Below are positions 20,521-30,865 of a stretch of DNA of 64,000 nucleotides, piece by piece. The position numbers and the translations under genes are program-made. The stretch is from Euphorbia lathyris. Lineage: Eukaryota > Streptophyta > Magnoliopsida > Malpighiales > Euphorbiaceae. The stretch's first letter is position 1, and each line of letters starts with the position of its first letter. The stretch is taken from NCBI RefSeq assembly GCF_963576675.1, contig NC_088913.1, positions 87,109,001-87,173,000 on the forward strand, read 5' to 3'. The notes beneath the pieces were generated by a model. It worked only from the letters and a program-made list of their open reading frames with translations, made no database searches and was not told the origin of the DNA.

Positions 20521-21045
20521 ATGGCAAATAAGGAAGTTGTTATAGCAATTTCTATTGCAGTTTTCTTAAGCATGAATATAAATATCGGAGAGGCATGGAA
20601 ATGGCCATGGGAAGAAAGCAATGCTAGTGCGAAACTAGACAAGACTTGTTTTAGCGAATGCTTCAAAAAATGTAAAAACATTACGGGGTGTTTGGTTAGT
20701 GACATTCTGTTTGCCTTTTATATCTGAAAAGCTGCATTAGGTGTTTGGTTAGTGATCTCATGTTTCCTTTTTACACCCGAAAAGCAGCCTTTTACAAAAA
20801 CAGAGAATCTCTGCTTTTTAGAAAAGCAGCTTTTTCCAACAGCAAACCGTAACATGAAACAGTAAATCGTAACAAGCAACAACAAACAGTAGGTAAAACA
20901 AACGGATCCTAAAGCTACTGAGAATTTGTGGAATAAAGAATGCAAACCCTTGTGTGCTTCTCATATTAAACCTAACGGGAGTTCTAGACTTATTAACGAT
21001 TGGAGCTCAGTTGCCGATGCCACCCGCCGGACATTATTGAAATAA
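20521..21045 (+). pseudogene. Small secreted cysteine-rich peptide gene (copy 2), split by a MITE
   Basis: The ATG at 20521 opens a signal peptide (hydrophobic core VVIAISIAVFLSM, likely cut after GEA), a KWPWEES linker, and the first three cysteines (TCFSECFKKCKN). The frame then runs into the MITE at 20685-20909 and stops at 20725-20727. The original frame resumes at 20911 (KATENL...ECKPLC) and ends with TAA at 21043-21045. The fourth cysteine of copy 1 is Trp here, so the six-Cys pattern is broken even without the MITE. The peptide would be secreted; its role is unknown. If the MITE were spliced out the transcript could still be read, but no convincing GT-AG pair is visible at its edges. 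Confidence 0.65.
20685..20909 (-). mobile_element. MITE, copy 2 (inverted), inside peptide gene 2
   Basis: Starts GGGGTGTTTGGTTAGTGAC and ends AAACAAACGGATCC. It is the inverse of copies at 331-535 and 26886-27113. The first ~60 bp are partly duplicated: GTGTTTGGTTAGTGA occurs at 20687 and again near 20740, suggesting a nested or slipped terminus. It disrupts the cysteine domain. Confidence 0.7.
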
Positions 21046-21212
21046 ATTCTTGAAGAGTTGAATGAGAGTTAATTATTTTGATATTTTAAAGAATAGATCC
21101 AAGAAAAGTAGTTAGTATGTGTAGTAATTTGTATTCTTTTACTCGGGAATTTAGTTCCAACACCTTTTCACTAGACAATTTCAATGAAAATAATTAATTA
21201 TTTTATATATGT

Positions 21213-21723
21213 TGATACAGATTGAAAGCGATAAATGAAGGTTTTAATCGTAAACCAACAAAGATGTTCTTCTCTAGCTAAACTAGAAGGAGTGAATCCC
21301 AATAGACAAGGTATAAACCTTAAACTCTCAAAGAGAATGAATTTGATTGATAAAAGTTGCCGTCATTCTTACAAAATGAGGGTTTAAATACTTCCCCTTA
21401 ATGATAACAAAAGACAAGGATTACCCCTACTAGGGTTACAATAAGGCTATCCCTAAAAGGGTAAAATAGGTGATACGCCCCGACAAACAGTACATTGGTA
21501 CAGGTACGGATTGTCAGGGGTTGTTGGTGAATTACTTCGGGAGGAAGTAAGCCTAGAGATCCGCCCAGGGTAGATGTTGGTACGCCTCCTTGCGTACTCC
21601 TAGATTCGCCTAGCTTGCTTGTCTTGGGGATCCGCCCTCCTAGGTATAACCTCAGCGGGTCTGATGTCTGGGGATTCGCCTGAGCGCCTGTGATCAGTGA
21701 TCTTAGTTAGGATGTCCGCATCA
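21213..21723 (-). repeat. Gypsy copy 2, 3' LTR
   Basis: TGATACAG...GCATCA, 511 bp. The integrase frame continues into it and stops at 21600-21602. Confidence 0.94.
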
Positions 21724-22730
21724 TTCTCTCCTTCTTTAAAAGAACTCGGCACCGATTCGCCCTGTTTGAAATCCAAAGGACCATCCGGCTTCCATGGGCT
21801 AAGGTCACGGATGTTGAATGCTGGTGAGATTTTACCAAGCCAGTTCGGCAATGCTATATGATAGGCATTGGCATTGACCTTCTTGGTGATCTTATATGGC
21901 CCGTATTTCCTAGGCCGAAGTTTGCTACTTGCGGCGTTGGCGAGTCTCTCTTTGCCCAAATATACCATAACCTCATCCCCGACTTCAAACTGTAGGTCCC
22001 TGCGGTGCTCGTCCGCCTTAGCCTTTAATTTCAGATTTCTCTCCTCAAGAGTCTCTCTCACCTCTTGGTGCATCTGTACATAATCCTTGGCCAGCTGGTT
22101 GGCAGTCACGTTTCCTCTAGGAAGATGGGCTATATCAAGGACGTGATTCGGGGTCTTTGTGTATACCACCTCGAATGGAGATCTTCCGGTTCCCGAATGT
22201 ACAGAGCCGTTGTAGGCGAACTCAGCTTGGGCTAGAACCACATCCCACATCCTGGGCTTGTCCTTACACTTGCTGCGTAGTAAGTTTCCCAAGGTTTTAT
22301 TGACCACTTCTGTCTGTCCGTCTGTTTGAGGGTGGGCGGTGGTACTAAACTTCAGAGACGTATCGAACAAAGCCCATAATGTCCGCCAGAAGTGATTGAG
22401 GAACTTCGTATCACGATCCGAGACGATGCTCTTAGGTACGCCATGTAGCCTGACAATCTCTTTGAAGAATAGCTTAGCAGTCGCTGAGGCATCATTAGTC
22501 TTGCGATATGGTATGAAGTGAGCCATCTTTGAAAACCGATCAACCATGACAAAGATGGAATCCATGCCCCTCTGAGTTCTGGGTAATCCTAGGACAAAGT
22601 CCATGGACAGATCCTCCCATATGGTCTCTGGCACAGGCAAAGGTAACTGCAAGCCCGCATTTGTAGTGCATCCCTTAGCGGTCTGGCAAACATAGCATCG
22701 TTCTACTAAGTAGGCAACATCTCTCCTCAT
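21600..22730 (-). pseudogene. Integrase core and C-terminus, gypsy copy 2
   Basis: A 376-codon open block begins in the HHCC region (ERCYVCQ), holds the DDE residues ([22 protein letters not shown]) and the GPYKI module, and ends with about 40 residues encoded by the LTR (from DADIL onward). The stop at 22737-22739 (TGG to TAG) cuts it off from the rest of pol. Integrase would insert cDNA; the LTR-encoded tail is where CRM-clade enzymes carry their targeting motif. Confidence 0.88.
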
Positions 22731-22736
22731 CTTAGG

Positions 22737-23681
22737 CTAGAAATAGCGGGAACTCACTGCTTCATATATCTTATCTCGCCCAAAATGCCCTCCCAGGGAT
22801 CCGCCATGTAGATCCCGAACAACCTTCTCGCGAATGGAAGTGCAAGGTAGGCAAAGTTGGTTGCCCCTCATGAGATACTCATCCATCAGGTGATACGCTC
22901 CATCCCCATGCTGGTTCTTACATTGTTCCCAGATACTACCAAAATCAGGATCCGCCAAGTATTCTCCTCGGATGTGTTCAAAACAATCGGTCTCCAGGTT
23001 TACTGTCTTGATTAGTGACACCCTTCGACTCAAGGCGTCCGCCACCTTGTTCTGTTTTCCAGCCTTATGGATAAGCTTATAGGGGAACTTATCTATGAAG
23101 GCGGACCACTGGGCATGCATGGAGCTTCGAAGTTGTTTCTGACTTCCCAGGTATTTGAGAGCTTGATGGTCAGTGTAGAGGATGAATTCTTTTCCCACCA
23201 AGTAATGCTCCCATACTTTCAACGCCCTCACTATAGCATAAAACTCTTGATCATAAGTTGCCCACTTTTGCCGTGCCTCACAGAGCTTCTCACTGAAGTA
23301 TGCAATGGGCCTCTTTTCTTGCATCAAGACACCACCAATCCCAACTCCACTGGCATCACACTCAACTTCAAACAGCTTATCAAAATTGGGATACGCCAGC
23401 ACTGGCACTGTACTCAGCTTTTCCTTGATCAAGGCGAAGCTCTCTTCTTGGGCATCCGCCCACTCGAACCCCCTTCCCTTCTTCAAACATTCCGTCAACG
23501 GGGCCACTATGGAACTGAAGTTCTTAATGAATCGGCGATAAAACGTTGTTAGCCCATGAAAACTCCTGATATCCCCCACGTTCCTCGGAGTGGGCCATTC
23601 TCGGATGGCTCTTACCTTCTCCCCATCAACTTGGACCCCATCGCCACTAACCACGAACCCGAGGAAAACCAGACTTTCCAT
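22737..23681 (-). pseudogene. RT end, RNase H and integrase start, gypsy copy 2
   Basis: A 314-codon open block with the RT connection (SFHGLTTFYRRFI), RNase H ([36 protein letters not shown]) and the first integrase residues with both zinc-binding His ([11 protein letters not shown]). It ends at the TAG at 22737. Copies 1 and 3 have frame breaks in this area; copy 2 does not. Confidence 0.88.
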
Positions 23682-23714
23682 GATGAAATCACACTTCTTA
23701 GTGTTGGCGTATAG

Positions 23715-24875
23715 CTAGTGTTTCCTTAATAGGTCAAACACTATCCGTAAGTGCTCCACATGCTCCACCAAGGTCTCGCTATGAATCAGGATGTCATCAA
23801 AATACACAACTACAAATTTTCCAATCACGGGGCGAAGCACCTGATTCATCAACCTCATAAAAGTACTGGGGGCGTTGGTCATTCCAAATGGCATAACTAA
23901 CCATTCATACAATCCATCTCTCGTCTTGAAGGCGGTCTTCCACTCATCCCCAGATCGGATTCGTATCTGATGATAACCACTCCTGAGATCAATCTTGGAG
24001 AAGACTCGAGATCCGCCAAGTTGGTCCAGCATGTCATCCAACCTTGGAATCGGGAACTTGTACTTGATGGTGATCTTGTTAATAGCCCTATTGTCAACAC
24101 ACATCCGCCAAGACCCATCCTTCTTCGGTGTGAGTAAAGCTGGAACGGCGCAAGGACTCATACTCTCCCTAACGTATCCCATCTCGATGAGTTCCTCCAC
24201 TTTCTTTCTCATGATGTCATTCTCCTTTGGGCTCATTCGATAGTGTGGGAGGCTTGGTAAACTAGCCCCAAGCACAAGATCGATATGATGTTGGATGTCC
24301 CTCAAAGGTGGTAACCCACTTGGCAGTTCGTTAGGGAACAGATCCTGATATTCGCCAAGTAGGCGGGTCACTTCATTCGGCATCTCCCTTTCGTCCCTTT
24401 GGGTGGATTCGTGATTCGCCTTAACCATTACCACATACACCATTTGGCTCTCTTCACATTCGCTGACAAACGATTTGTGTGTAGGACAGACTACCAAAGT
24501 AGATTTCTCGTCGGCATTTGGCTCTCTTATCATTGGCGTAAAGACGAACTTCACCCCATTCTTCACAAATCTGTAAGTGTTCTCTCTTCCTGCATGGATG
24601 GCATTATTATCAAACTTCCAGGGTCGGCCCAACAATAGGTGGCAGGCATCCATGTCGACCATATCACAACAGACTTCATCACTGTAATAGCCAATCACAA
24701 TAGGTACCCTGCATCTCTGGGTCACCCTAAGCTCACCCACGTTTTTGATCCATCCCACTCTATAAGGGTCGGGATGCGCCTCCGCCAACAACCCGAACTT
24801 CTGAACGGCGCTGCTGCTCATAATGTTCTCTTGGCTCCCACTATCTATTATCACATTGCATCGCCCACCTTTCAC
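23715..24875 (-). pseudogene. Protease and RT, gypsy copy 2
   Basis: A 386-codon block: protease motif [10 protein letters not shown] near its start, RT motifs [26 protein letters not shown] and [11 protein letters not shown], ending at TAG 23715-23717. That stop occupies the same codon as in copy 1. A second TAG at 24906-24908 (CAG in copy 3) separates it from gag. Confidence 0.88.
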
Positions 24876-24905
24876 AAGATAGCGGGTCCTGAATAGGCGG
24901 TGCCT

Positions 24906-26281
24906 CTAATCTCCCTCTACCCGGCTGGAGACTAGCAAACGACGGACCACATGAATGGCGTATCTCTCTTCATCCACCTCATCATCATCTTCTCCTAAGG
25001 GTTCGCAAAATACTTCATCCCCTTCATCATAGTCATCCTCATATCTCTCCACCATGTTGGCGCTCTTCCTCCTAGGACATTCGTTGGACCTATGGCCTGG
25101 CTCATTGCACCGAAAACATTTGAAAGGTGCTGGCCTCGCATACGGATTGTTGCTCTTAGGTGGTATAGGTGCTTCCTTGTATGGCCTAGTATCTCCAACA
25201 GATCCCCTTCCCACACTGTTAACCTTGGCCCCACTGGCACTCGCCACCTGCTTGCCTTTGTCATAAGACCTCACGTTATCTCTTCCTCCAGCCGTATACT
25301 CAGTAGTGGCGGATCTCCTGGATCTCCCGGTCAGTTGAGATTCAGCCTTGAGGGCTAAATTCCTGGCATCTTGTACCCGAACCACCATCTGTGTGCTAAT
25401 ACCATCCTGGATGTTGTATCTCAACCCTTCTAGATACCTAGAGGTCTTTTGGCTTTCAGTCTCAGACAAGTTGGCTCTCGCCGAAAGCCTCAAGAACTCT
25501 GAAGTATACTCATGGACACTTCGGGTCCCTTGAGAACATCCCCTGTAGGAGCTGTAAATATACTGCTCATAATTCGGCGATAAGAACCGCTCCCTCAACA
25601 TCGCCTTCATTCGTAGCCAAGATCTAATCGGATCTCTGCCCCCTCTTCTCCTTTCTTCCCTCTCTGATCCCACCAAACTGATGCGCCACCCTTCAGGCGG
25701 TACGCCACCAGCCTCACCTTCCTCTCATCAGGAATCCCAGCATACTCAAAGAAACGTTCCACTTCCGATAACTAGTCTAAGAATCCCTCTATATCCAGTT
25801 CGCCTCCAAAAGACGGTAAGTCTATTTTTAGCTTAAAGGCATCATCTCTATCAAAGTTTCCTAGACTTGGATATACTCTAGCAACCTCCACACGTCGGTT
25901 GTCAACAGGCCCAACATCCCTCATAGTTCTAACGGTATCATCATTCCCTATACCCTCAAAGTCATCACTATCACTATCAGCGTTATGCACAAGGAGAAAG
26001 TTGGATCTTCTTACCTCAGGATCCCTAGGATCCATTTGTGGAAGTTGTTGTTCAGGAACTCCTTCCTTTCTCTGGGTTGATCCTCCCGCGCTTGGTCGGA
26101 TTAGAGCCCGAACCTCTAGTTTGAAGTTTTCTAGGGAGGTAGCCAGCTCTAGGAACCGTTGGTCGGTTTGCCTCTACCGCTCATGGCTGGCCTGGATCTG
26201 CTCCGCGAGGTGCTCCCTCAGCTCCTCATACCTCCGGTCACTGGTTTCCATAGAATCTTGCAGTTGTCGGGGTTGAACCAT
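24906..26281 (-). pseudogene. Gag, gypsy copy 2
   Basis: The ATG is at 26281 (MVQPRQLQDS). Nonsense TAGs lie at 26174-26176 and 25772-25774, and a 1-bp loss near 25661-25666 shifts the frame. The remainder (to 24906) carries the [12 protein letters not shown] core and the CCHC knuckle [14 protein letters not shown]. Confidence 0.86.
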
Positions 26282-26328
26282 TGCCAAAAGAAGTTTCGGG
26301 TTAGGAAACGATCGGCTCTGATACCAAC

Positions 26329-26839
26329 TGATACAGATTGAAAGCGATAAATGAAGGTTTTAATCGTAAACCAACAAAGATGTTCTTCTCTAGCTAAACT
26401 AGAAGGAGTGAATCCCAATAGACAAGGTATAAACCTTAAACTCTCAAAGAGAATGAATTTGATTGATAAAAGTTGCCGTCATTCTTACAAAATGAGGGTT
26501 TAAATACTTCCCCTTAATGATAACAAAAGACAAGGATTACCCCTACTAGGGTTACAATAAGGCTATCCCTAAAAGGGTAAAATAGGTGATACGCCCCGAC
26601 AAACAGTACATTGGTACAGGTACGGATTGTCAGGGGTTGTTGGTGAATTACTTCGGGAGGAAGTAAGCCTAGAGATCCGCCCAGGGTAGATGTTGGTACG
26701 CCTCCTTGCGTACTCCTAGATTTGCCTAGCTTGCTTGTCCTGGGGATCCGCCCTCCTAGGTATAACCTCCGCGGGTCTGGTGTCTGGGGATTCGCCTGAG
26801 CGCCTGTGATCAGTGATCTTAGTTAGGATGTCCGCATCA
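26329..26839 (-). repeat. Gypsy copy 2, 5' LTR
   Basis: A 511-bp partner of 21213-21723, nearly identical, followed by TSD TATGT. Confidence 0.94.
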
Positions 26840-26844
26840 TATGT

Positions 26845-27193
26845 GTTGTTTGGTTGAAATAGAATTAATATGAAATAAGAACTTCGGGCTCATTTGTTTT
26901 ACCTAGTTTTTTACTGTTGTTGTTTGTTGTTACGGTTTGTTGTTTGCTGTTGGAAAAAGCTGCTTTTATAAAAAGCATGGATTTTCTGTTTTCATAAAAG
27001 ACGATTTTTCAGGTGTGAAAGGCAAAAATGATGTCACTAACCAAACACCTAAAATTCTCGCTTTTGAAGTGAAAAGGCAAACAGGAACCTGAAAATGAGC
27101 AACCAAACACCCTCTTCATTTTCAAAAATATGAGAATCGTTGATTCACATATCCTAATAAATTAATTATATATCGTTTCCTTCTAATTCAATA
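26845..27193 (+). repeat. 3' flank of the peptide-gene duplication, copy 2
   Basis: TGTTTGGTTGAAATAG... to AATTCAATAACT matches 1196-1320, interrupted by MITE copy 3. This ties the two loci together across 5.6 kb of gypsy DNA. Confidence 0.75.
26886..27113 (+). mobile_element. MITE, copy 3
   Basis: GGGCTCATTTGTTTTACC ... AACCAAACACCCT, same family as 331-535. Compared with 1228-1245 the insertion point is exact: a CTTC occurs on both sides and can be read as a 4-bp TSD. Confidence 0.7.
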
Positions 27194-27204
27194 ACTATAT
27201 ATAC

Positions 27205-27392
27205 ACAGAGTTCTTATATTAAGCATCTGGTCTTCCATGTTCACATTTGGACACGTGTATTGTGACTACACGTAATAATTAAAATAGTGGGACTTTTTAT
27301 AATATGTGTGGATACATGTTACACGTGTCAAAATATGTATAGGAGATTCTCCATTTCACATTGAGAACCAGGTGCTTCTAAGAATTTGCCCC
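27205..27392. mobile_element. MITE-like inverted repeat with ACACGTGT boxes
   Basis: Left GTTCTTATATTAAGCATCTGG and GGACACGTGTA pair with right TACACGTGTC and CCAGGTGCTTCTAAGAA. The G-box-like palindromes lie near 27251-27259 and 27322-27330. TSD not clear. Confidence 0.6.
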
Positions 27393-27748
27393 ATACACTG
27401 GCATAACTTTAAAGGAATTTCAATAAGATGCCACATCAGATTTTGTTGACATGCCACTTCATCAAAATGCCTACTTTATAAGTAGGATATTAATATTTCA
27501 CATCAAATTTTCCTTATATATCACTCAATCAAAAATCCTATTTTATAAATATAATATTTACTAAAATAAATTGTCCTCCAAACTATTACTACGTTTAACA
27601 AATATTCAATTATATTGAATTTTCATTTCAAAATTTATTGATTTGTTACTAATTATAATCTATATACTTTAAATATAAAAAGTAAAACAAACAACTTTTT
27701 TCCCTCTTCTAAAATTTAGTCTGCCTAAATTTTCTATTATTTGCTTTT
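27393..27748. other. AT-rich spacer
   Basis: Two diverged copies of a word set (CCACATCAGATTTTGTTGACATGCCAC-like, CCTACTTTATAAGTAGG-like) near 27431-27490 and 27500-27555. No ORF. Confidence 0.45.
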
Positions 27749-27766
27749 AAGTGTCAAAACAAGGCT

Positions 27767-28261
27767 ACGCAGCAACAAAACGCAGATACAATCTGCAGAC
27801 TATGGCATGTGCCTCCCCGGGACTTCCTAAAGTGTAATGTGGACGTCGCAGTGTTCGAAAATGAAGGGAAAGGAGGGATCAGTGCAGTAATCAGAAACGA
27901 AGGCGGATGTTTCATTGCCGCTCGAATCCGTGGTCTGGAAGGAATTCCCCCGATCAGAGAAAGAGAAGCTCGGGCAGTGCTGGATGCATTACAATGGGCG
28001 GAGGAATGGAACCACGTTAAAGTTATATTTGAATCAGATGCCAAGGTCGTGGTAGACGCAATTAATTCATCAAGTGGGGATCTCACTGAGTTTGGAGACT
28101 TAGTTCAACAATGCCGGTTTATTCTTTCTTCGAATGACTGTTACTCAGTCACATTTGTTCGGCGACAGGCCAACGGAATTGCCCACGCTCTTGCAAGGGA
28201 ATCCCGCGTAGCTAACAGTCCCGTAGTTTTGATCGTGTTCCAAGTTTTTTATCTTCTGTAA
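27767..28261 (+). pseudogene. LINE RNase H domain fragment
   Basis: The frame is open through the 5' edge and ends with TAA at 28259-28261. It begins with PPRDFLKCNVDVAVF (first catalytic Asp), then an ESDAKVVVDAI segment and VRRQANGIAHALARES, the order of the plant RVT_3 RNase H. It belongs to a different LINE lineage from 15609-16128 (low similarity). Starting at an internal ATG (27809) would cut the domain; the true protein began further upstream in the lost part. Confidence 0.8.
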
Positions 28262-28314
28262 TTAACATTCTTTGCCCGTTAGTGGGTCATTAATTCAATT
28301 CCCTTTCAAAAAAA
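27767..28314 (+). mobile_element. 5'-truncated LINE with 18-bp TSD
   Basis: AAGTGTCAAAACAAGGCT occurs at 27749-27766 and 28315-28332, with a run of As (28308-28316) before the second copy. The insert holds only the C-terminal pol region, the result expected of target-primed reverse transcription that stopped early. Confidence 0.9.
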
Positions 28315-28332
28315 AAGTGTCAAAACAAGGCT

Positions 28333-28511
28333 TGATTATGAAATTTCTCATGTTATTGAAAATATCTATGATATTAACTATTTCCTTAAGATAAGAATAT
28401 ATGCTATCAACAAATATCTACAACATTCAAAATTCTGTCTAATTAAAGAAAATTGATAAAATAAAAACAGAGTTAGATATGTAAACATATTCAATAAACA
28501 ATTTCAAGTCA
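28333..28511. other. AT-rich spacer
   Basis: No structure recognised between the LINE TSD and the MITE TSD. Confidence 0.5.
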
Positions 28512-28760
28512 ATTAAATTAGGGTAAATAATTTTTTAGTCTCTTATTTTGAAAACCACATTACAAATTTCCCTATCATTTTTTATTGTTAACATTTTGGA
28601 CCATCTGTCTATGCTTTTTAGAGTTTTAACTGTTATATTTGACACAAACAGACAGATAGAAAATAACAGAGTAAAATGGTCATTTTATTTTGTACTATAA
28701 CTGTTCCTAAAAGCTAAGATAGGTTAATATTTACAAAAGATATAAACATTATAATGTGTT

Positions 28761-29268
28761 TGATACAGATTGAAAGCGATAAATGAAGGTTTTAATCGTA
28801 AACCAGCAAAGAGGTTCTTCTCTAGCTAAACTAGAAGGAGTGAATCCCAATAACAAGGTATAAACCTTAGGTTCTCAAAGAGAATGATTTTTGATTGATA
28901 AAGTTGTCTCATCCTTACAAAATGAGGGTTTAAATACATCCCCCTAATGATAATAAAAGACAAGGACTACCCCTACTAGGGTTTTAATAAGGTTATCCGT
29001 AAAAGGGTAAAATAGGTGATACGCCCCGACAATCAGAACAATGGTACAGGTACGGATTGTCAGGGTTGTTGGTGAATTACTTCGGGAGGAAGTAAACCTA
29101 GAGATCCGCCCAGGGTAGATGTTGATACGCCTCTTTGTGTACTCCTAGATCCGCCCCGCTCGTATGTCCTGGGGATCCGTCCTCCTCGGTATAACCTCCG
29201 TGGGTTTGATGTCTGAGGATCCGCCAGAGCACGCGTGATCAGTGCTGCCAGTTAGGATGTCCGTATCA
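28761..29268 (-). repeat. Gypsy copy 3, 3' LTR
   Basis: TGATACAG...CGTATCA, 508 bp. Integrase reads into it and stops at 29145. Confidence 0.93.
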
Positions 29269-30476
29269 TTCTCTCCTTCTTTAAAAGATCTCGGCACTGA
29301 TTCGTCTTTGTTGAACACCAAAGGACCATCTGACTTCCACGGGCTAAGGTCACGGATGTTAAACACTGGTGATATTTTACCGAGCCAATTCGGCAATGCT
29401 ATATGATAGGCATTGGCATTGATCTTCTTGGTGACCTTATATGGCCCGTATTTCCTAGGCCGAAGCTTGCTGCTTGTGGCATTGGCGAGTCTCTCTTTGC
29501 CCAAATATACCATAACCTCATCCCCAACTTCAAACTGTAGGTCCCTACGGTGCTCATCCGCCTTAGCCTTTAATTTCTGATTTCTCTCCTCAAGAGTCCC
29601 TCTCACCTCTTGGTGCATCTGTACATAATCCTTAGCCAGCTGGTTGGCAGTCACGTTTCCTTTAGGAAGATGGGCTATATCAAGGACGTGATTTGGGGTC
29701 TTTGTGTATACTACCTCAAATGGGGATCTCCCGGTTCCCGAATGTACAGAGCCATTGTAGGCGAACTCAGCTTGGGCTAAAACCACATCCCACATCCTGG
29801 GCTTATCCTTACATTTGATGCGCAGTAAGTTACCCAAAGTTCTATTGACCACCTCGGTCTGTCCGTCTGTTTGAGGGTGGGCGGTGGTACTAAACTTCAG
29901 AGACATATCAAACAGAGCCCACAACGTCCACCAGAAGTGACTAAGGAACTTCGTATCACGATCCGAAACGATGCTCTTGGGTACGCCATGTAGCCTGGCA
30001 ATCTCTTTGAAAAATAGCTTAGCAGTCGCTGAGGCATCATTAGTCTTACGACATGGTATGAAGCGAGCCATCTTTGAAAACCGATCAACCACGACAAAGA
30101 TGGAATCCATGCCCCTCTGAGTTCTGGGTAACCCTAGGACGAAGTCCATGGACAGATCCTCCCATATGGTCTCTGGCACAGGCAAAGGTAACTGCAATCC
30201 AGTATTTGTAGTGCGTCCCTTGGTGGTCTGGAAAATATAGCATCGTTCTACTAAGTAGGCAACATCTCTCCTTATCTTAGGCCAGAAATAATGGGAACTC
30301 ACTGATTCATATGTCTTGTCTCGCCCAAAATATCCTCCAAGGGATCCGCCATATAGATCACGACTAACCTTCTCGCGGATGGAAGTGCATGGTAAGCAAA
30401 GTTGGTCTTCCCTCATGAGATACTCATCCATCAGGTGATACGCCCCATCCCCATGCTGGTGTTGACACTTCTCCTA
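29145..30476 (-). pseudogene. Integrase, gypsy copy 3
   Basis: An open block of 428 codons (to 30431) follows a TAG at 30474-30476 that was TGG in the other copies. The DDE core is present ([22 protein letters not shown]) as is the GPYKV module and the LTR-encoded tail. The zinc-binding N-terminus is damaged: both His of [11 protein letters not shown] are Tyr and the second Cys of CYIC is Phe. Even without the stop this integrase would probably be inactive. Confidence 0.88.
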
Positions 30477-30865
30477 GATACTGCCAAAGTCAGGATTTGC
30501 CAAGTATTCTCCTCTGATGTGTTCAAAACAATCGGTCTCTAGGTTGACTGTTTTTATTAGTGACACCCTTCGACTCAAGGCGTCCGCCACCTTGTTCTGT
30601 TTTCCAGCCTTATGGATAAGCTTATAGGGGAACTTATCTATGAAGGCAGACCACCGGGCATGCATGGAGCTTCGAAGTTGCTTCTGACTTCCCAGGTACT
30701 TGAGAACTTGGTGGTCAGTGTAGAGGATGAATTCTTTCCCCACCAAGTAATGTTCCCACACTTTCAACGCCCTCACTACAGCATAAAACTCTTGATCATA
30801 TATGGCCCACTTTTGCCGTGCCTTACAGAGCTTCTCACTGAAATATGCAATGGGCCTCTTTCTTG
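30474..30865 (-). pseudogene. RNase H, gypsy copy 3
   Basis: One T is missing in the run near 30855-30866 relative to copy 2, so the long upstream frame leaves RNase H after [10 protein letters not shown]. The correct frame continues through [16 protein letters not shown] and TDHQVLKYL to the stop at 30474-30476. Confidence 0.85.

Larger units (their letters stand above)
21213..26839 (-). mobile_element. Ty3/gypsy element copy 2 (CRM-like)
   Basis: A 5627-bp element, 511-bp LTRs, TSD TATGT at 21208-21212 and 26840-26844. The peptide-gene duplication shows the empty site near 1186-1196. By eye its LTRs differ at only about four positions, making it the youngest copy. Same gene order as copies 1 and 3, minus strand. 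PPT (AAAGAAGGAGAGAA on minus) abuts the left LTR; PBS TGGTATCAGAGC abuts the right LTR (26316-26327). At least five nonsense changes and one frameshift inactivate it. Confidence 0.95.

Noticed and set aside
23067..23552. Plus-strand ORF of 161 codons (similar ones at 5852-6298, 30612-31085, 24639-24896, 33444-33821)
   Set aside because: Antisense shadow of RNase H, gag or protease in each gypsy copy; repeated only because the element is repeated.
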